Shown here piece by piece: positions 6,904-8,845 of a stretch of 8,845 nt of DNA. Made by a program: the position numbers and the translations under genes. The notes beneath the pieces were generated by a model. The model saw nothing but the letters and a program-made list of their open reading frames with translations, was not told where the DNA came from and did not search any database. The first letter of the stretch is position 1. The number at the start of each line of letters is the position of its first letter. Origin of the DNA: an uncultured Oscillospiraceae bacterium (GTDB taxonomy: Bacteria > Bacillota > Clostridia > Oscillospirales > Ruminococcaceae); contig CAJTMU010000095.1 of the NCBI GenBank assembly GCA_910577365.1, positions 1 through 8,845 on the forward strand. The letters run 5' to 3'.

Positions 6904-6932
6904 TTGACAAACAGCTTTTGGTGTGGTATAAT
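6904..6932 (+). promoter_or_regulatory. Perfect consensus sigma-A promoter of the rplU operon
   Basis: TTGACA (6904-6909), a spacer of exactly 17 bp and TATAAT (6927-6932), with TGG directly before the -10 box (6924-6926), which is the extended -10 element. The start point should be A6938 or G6939. It begins only 18 bases after the stop of the LacI-type gene. Such strength fits a ribosomal protein operon. Confidence 0.93.
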
Positions 6933-6937
6933 AATTA

Positions 6938-7123
6938 AGCCGCATGTGTAAGGTTTGAAAAAGTGGGTAAAAACATGTTTTATGGTGCTACGCTTTTATG
7001 AGTTTTCCATTTAAAAAAGAAAAATTTTGGACAAACGTCCGAAAAGGAAAATTCAAGTATTCAAAAACAAAGTTTTTGAGCCCTGCCTTAGCACAGCGAG
7101 TCTGAAAAAATGAGGTAAAAAAT
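6938..7123 (+). promoter_or_regulatory. Structured leader of the rplU operon, candidate L21-type autoregulatory leader
   Basis: About 185 nt of untranslated leader. A 10-bp stem (6999-7008 with 7046-7055, one G-U) encloses a 16-nt left bulge and an 8-bp hairpin (TTTTGGAC 7025-7032, loop AAAC, GTCCGAAA 7037-7044). A second hairpin follows (TCAAAAAC 7061-7068 with GTTTTTGA 7072-7079). Downstream, CCTTA (7086-7090) can pair with TGAGG (7111-7115), which covers the ribosome binding site GAGGT of rplU. Known L21 leaders in low-GC Gram-positives regulate the same genes; whether this one belongs to that family needs a covariance-model search. Confidence 0.5.
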
Positions 7124-7429
7124 ATGTACGCAGTTATTGAAACGGGCGGAAAGCAGTACCAGGTAAAAGAGGGCGATATCCTTTTTATCGAGAAGCTGGA
7201 CGCTGAGGGCGAGGTTACCTTTGATAAGGTAATTATGGTTGGCAAGGATGACGGCGTTACCGTTGGCGCACCATATGTAAGCGGCGCAAGCGTTAAGGCT
7301 ACTCTCCTGAAGAACGGCAAGAGCAAGAAGATAACAGTTTTCACTTACAAGCCCAAGAAGAGCAGTAAGAGAAAGATGGGTCACAGACAGCCCTACAGCC
7401 AGGTGAGAATTGAAGCTATCAACGCGTAA
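7124..7429 (+). CDS. rplU: 50S ribosomal protein L21
   Basis: A 101-residue protein of the large ribosomal subunit that binds 23S rRNA. It is full length and typical: N-terminal MYAVIETGGKQYQV, a central beta-rich part, and the basic rRNA-binding C-terminus with KPKKSSKRKMGHRQPYS. The ATG has GAGGT (7112-7116) 7 nt upstream. It is the first gene of the rplU-prp-rpmA unit and its stop TAA shares its last A with the ATG of prp, so translation is coupled. Confidence 0.98.
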   Translation: MYAVIETGGKQYQVKEGDILFIEKLDAEGEVTFDKVIMVGKDDGVTVGAPYVSGASVKATLLKNGKSKKITVFTYKPKKSSKRKMGHRQPYSQVRIEAINA

Positions 7430-7770
7430 TGATCAACGCTGTTTTTTATCGGTATAGCTCCATAGGTTGTAAGGGGACGCTGTATGGATTTTCGGTGTCG
7501 GGTCACGCAGGCTGCGGCTTTGAGGGGAACGATATCGTTTGTGCAGCGGTCAGTTCCGCAGTAATGCTGGTATGCAACGCGTTGACAGACTATTTCGGTG
7601 CGTCGGCTGATGTCGGCGTAGAGGAAAATCGGATAACGCTGAAGCTGAAAGATTATAATGATTCAGCGCAGCGGCTTATTGAGGCGTTTTACGGGCATTT
7701 GGAGATAATAGCCGAGGAACACGGCAGGGTCAGGCTTGAAGTTAAACAGGAGGAGATTAAAGATGATTAG
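7429..7770 (+). CDS. prp: Ribosomal-processing cysteine protease Prp
   Basis: A 113-residue protein of the Prp (YsxB) family. The catalytic pair is visible as His26 in the GHA motif and Cys38 in DIVCAAVS, at the usual spacing of 12 residues. In Staphylococcus aureus this protease removes the N-terminal extension of ribosomal protein L27, which is needed for a working ribosome. Here the target gene rpmA follows directly and does encode such an extension. The start overlaps rplU by one base and no separate ribosome binding site is seen, so expression should depend on coupling. It ends inside rpmA, overlapping by 8 bases. Confidence 0.95.
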   Translation: MINAVFYRYSSIGCKGTLYGFSVSGHAGCGFEGNDIVCAAVSSAVMLVCNALTDYFGASADVGVEENRITLKLKDYNDSAQRLIEAFYGHLEIIAEEHGRVRLEVKQEEIKDD

Positions 7771-8041
7771 GATCAGTTTACAGTATTTCGCTCATAAAAA
7801 GGGTGCAGGTTCTACCAAGAACGGACGTGATTCCGAGTCCAAGAGACTTGGTGTAAAGCGCGCTGACGGTCAGTTCGTGCTTGCGGGCAATATTCTTGTA
7901 AGACAGCGCGGAACGCATATCCACGCGGGCAACAACGTTGGCAGAGGTTCCGACGATACCCTTTTTGCTCTTACTGACGGCAAGGTTAAATTTGAGCGCG
8001 TCGGCAAGGACAGAAAGCAGGTCAGCGTATACGCTGATTGA
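7763..8041 (+). CDS. rpmA: 50S ribosomal protein L27 with Prp-cleaved N-terminal extension
   Basis: A 92-residue protein near the peptidyl transferase centre of the large subunit. Mature L27 should begin at AHKKGAGSTKNGRDS after the nine-residue leader MIRISLQYF; the LQYF/A junction matches the Prp cleavage site known from S. aureus (FF/A). The conserved VRQRGT and HAGNNVGRGSDDTLFAL blocks are present. ATG 7763 has AGGAGG (7748-7753) 9 nt upstream, which rules out the in-frame TTG at 7736. It overlaps the end of prp by 8 bases and is followed by a strong terminator. Confidence 0.98.
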   Translation: MIRISLQYFAHKKGAGSTKNGRDSESKRLGVKRADGQFVLAGNILVRQRGTHIHAGNNVGRGSDDTLFALTDGKVKFERVGKDRKQVSVYAD

Positions 8042-8059
8042 TAATCCTAACGGTACATC

Positions 8060-8096
8060 ATAAGGCGGATTATTTTAGTCCGCCTTATTTAGTTAT
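8060..8096 (+). terminator. Terminator of the rplU-prp-rpmA operon
   Basis: ATAAGGCGGA (8060-8069) and TCCGCCTTAT (8079-8088) pair perfectly, and three inner pairs (TTA with TAG, one G-U) extend this to a 13-bp stem with a TTT loop. The following tract (TTAGTTATT) is T-rich but broken, so read-through into the next gene is likely, particularly as no other promoter is evident for it. Confidence 0.8.
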
Positions 8097-8114
8097 TCGT
8101 GCCAGAGGTGTGAC

Positions 8115-8441
8115 ATGGACGATTTTTCAATAAATCGGATACTTTCCATGCAGAAAGAATTGCAGGAAAAGTATAAGGACAGATGGGAGCCTGTTTCGCC
8201 TGAAACGGGAAAGAATAAGCTGCTTTGGATGATCGGCGAGGTTGGAGAGGTTATTGATATTATCAAAAAGAACGGTCATGAAAGAGCAGTGTGTGACTCC
8301 GAGCTGCGCAAGCATCTTGTTGAGGAGATGGCGGACGTTCTTATGTATTTCGGCGATGTAATGCTTTGCTACGGCATTACAGCTGAGGAAATTGAGCGTG
8401 GTTATACGGAGAAATTTGAGAGAAATCTGAATCGGTGGTAA
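8115..8441 (+). CDS. MazG-like nucleotide pyrophosphohydrolase
   Basis: A 108-residue all-helical protein with the metal-binding pattern of the MazG / dUTPase-like all-alpha NTP pyrophosphatase superfamily: ExxE at residues 42-45 (GEVGEVIDIIKK) and ExxD at 71-74 (EEMADVLMYFGD). Members hydrolyse NTPs to NMP and pyrophosphate, often to clear damaged or non-canonical nucleotides; which nucleotide this one uses cannot be read from the sequence. A single domain is present, unlike the two-domain E. coli MazG. The ATG has AGAGG (8104-8108) 6 nt upstream. It sits between the rpmA terminator and obgE, same strand. Confidence 0.85.
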   Translation: MDDFSINRILSMQKELQEKYKDRWEPVSPETGKNKLLWMIGEVGEVIDIIKKNGHERAVCDSELRKHLVEEMADVLMYFGDVMLCYGITAEEIERGYTEKFERNLNRW

Positions 8442-8462
8442 ATTTGTGTTGTACTGCGCACA

Positions 8463-8481
8463 ATAAACGGGGTGCGTTTAT
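8463..8481 (+). terminator. Small hairpin after the MazG-like gene
   Basis: ATAAACG (8463-8469) and CGTTTAT (8475-8481) form a perfect 7-bp stem with a GGGTG loop, 21 bases after the stop. An alternative pairing CGCAC/GTGCG (8457-8461 with 8472-8476) overlaps it. No T-run follows, so terminator activity is doubtful. Confidence 0.3.
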
Positions 8482-8534
8482 ATAAATCAACTAAAACAGA
8501 GAAATTTAGGCTGTAAAAGCACAAATCAGTAAAT

Positions 8535-8641
8535 TGCTCTCGAGGAAATTTTTTGCAGGTCGCCAAATAAGCAGCATGAGGTGAAGCGAAAAACTGCATA
8601 ATCGACAGTATTGCGAAAACGTCGCTTTTCGCAGTTTGCAG
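8535..8641. repeat. Candidate interspersed repeat, copy B, with nested inverted repeats, upstream of obgE
   Basis: It begins TGCTCTCGAGGAAATTTTTT and contains CATGAGGTGAAGCG (8575-8588), matching the order of elements in the stretch at 5481-5564. Its 3' half holds a perfect 8-bp inverted repeat, TGCGAAAA (8612-8619) with TTTTCGCA (8626-8633), nested in a 7-bp one, AAACTGC (8591-8597) with GCAGTTT (8631-8637); the two overlap and are alternatives. It lies between the MazG-like gene and obgE, 36 bases before the obgE start codon. Confidence 0.45.
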
Positions 8642-8676
8642 CGTTGCGGAAAATTCTTTTAAATCAGGAGATAAAT

Positions 8677-8845
8677 ATGTTTGTAGATAAAGTGGAAATT
8701 GCCATAAAGGCGGGTAACGGCGGCAACGGCGCTGTTTCCTTTCACCGCGAGAAATATGTAAATGCGGGTGGACCCGACGGCGGAGATGGCGGAAAGGGTT
8801 CGGATATTGTTTTTGTGGCTGATGATAATTTGTCCACACTTATTG
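8677..8845 (+). CDS. obgE: GTPase ObgE/CgtA, 3' end beyond the window
   Basis: Only the first 56 codons are present. They encode the start of the Obg fold: MFVDKVEIAIKAGNGGNGA, then VSFHREKYV, GGPDGGDGGKGSD and the strand IVFVAD. These Gly-rich turns are diagnostic for this family of ribosome-associated GTPases involved in 50S assembly and stress control; the GTPase domain lies beyond the window. The ATG has AGGAG (8666-8670) 6 nt upstream. Its position after rplU-prp-rpmA is the standard order in many bacteria, here with a MazG-like gene inserted. Confidence 0.97.
   Translation, partial: MFVDKVEIAIKAGNGGNGAVSFHREKYVNAGGPDGGDGGKGSDIVFVADDNLSTLI

Noticed and set aside
8402..8839. Reverse-strand open frame of 145 codons
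   Set aside because: It runs antisense through the end of the MazG-like gene, the repeat-bearing gap and the clear obgE start; the residue composition is unlike a real protein and there is no convincing ribosome binding site.
1..8845. CRISPR arrays, tRNA or rRNA genes, insertion sequences
   Set aside because: No regularly spaced repeats, no tRNA-like cloverleaf with CCA end, no rRNA sequence and no transposase motifs were seen on either strand.

Overview
The window looks like a chromosomal segment from a Gram-positive Clostridia-type bacterium, most likely a Ruminococcus-like member of the Oscillospiraceae. The reasons are the strong AGGAGG-type ribosome binding sites, the consensus sigma-A promoters, the rplU-prp-rpmA order with the N-terminally extended L27 that needs Prp protease, and a VTC-domain / DUF4956 / Cthe_2159-type gene set that I know mainly from anaerobic Firmicutes. 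This assignment is an inference from gene content; no 16S or other marker is present. All genes I can support lie on the plus strand.

Layout. (1) Bases 2-1417 hold the 3' five-sixths of recN (DNA repair ATPase), closed by a good intrinsic terminator. (2) About 420 bases without a gene follow. (3) A three-gene set (1881-5385) encodes a VTC-domain triphosphate-tunnel protein, a DUF4956 membrane protein overlapping it by 8 bases, and, after a 186-base gap, a secreted, probably lipid-anchored Cthe_2159-type beta-helix protein with a Gly/Pro/Asp-rich tail. (4) A gap of about 480 bases contains several inverted repeats, one a 15-bp hairpin. (5) A solitary LacI-family regulator (5867-6886) has its own promoter. 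(6) A perfect extended sigma-A promoter drives a structured leader of about 185 nt and then the ribosomal block rplU (L21) - prp - rpmA (L27), with tight overlaps and a strong terminator. (7) A small MazG-like pyrophosphohydrolase gene and a repeat-bearing gap of about 235 bases precede obgE, which runs off the window end.

How they work together. The rplU-prp-rpmA block is a well-understood unit: L27 is made with an extension (MIRISLQYF before AHKKG), and the protease encoded between the two ribosomal protein genes is expected to remove it. The rplU leader has two solid stem-loops and a possible pairing that covers the L21 ribosome binding site, as expected for an autoregulatory ribosomal-protein leader. 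The VTC/DUF4956/Cthe_2159 set is the most interesting part. It joins a cytosolic nucleotide/polyphosphate-type fold, a membrane protein of unknown function and a surface carbohydrate-binding-like protein, and its joint function is not established to my knowledge. Other points of interest are a hairpin between the ribosome binding site and the ATG of the Cthe_2159-type gene, and two similar non-coding repeats near 5.5 kb and 8.6 kb.
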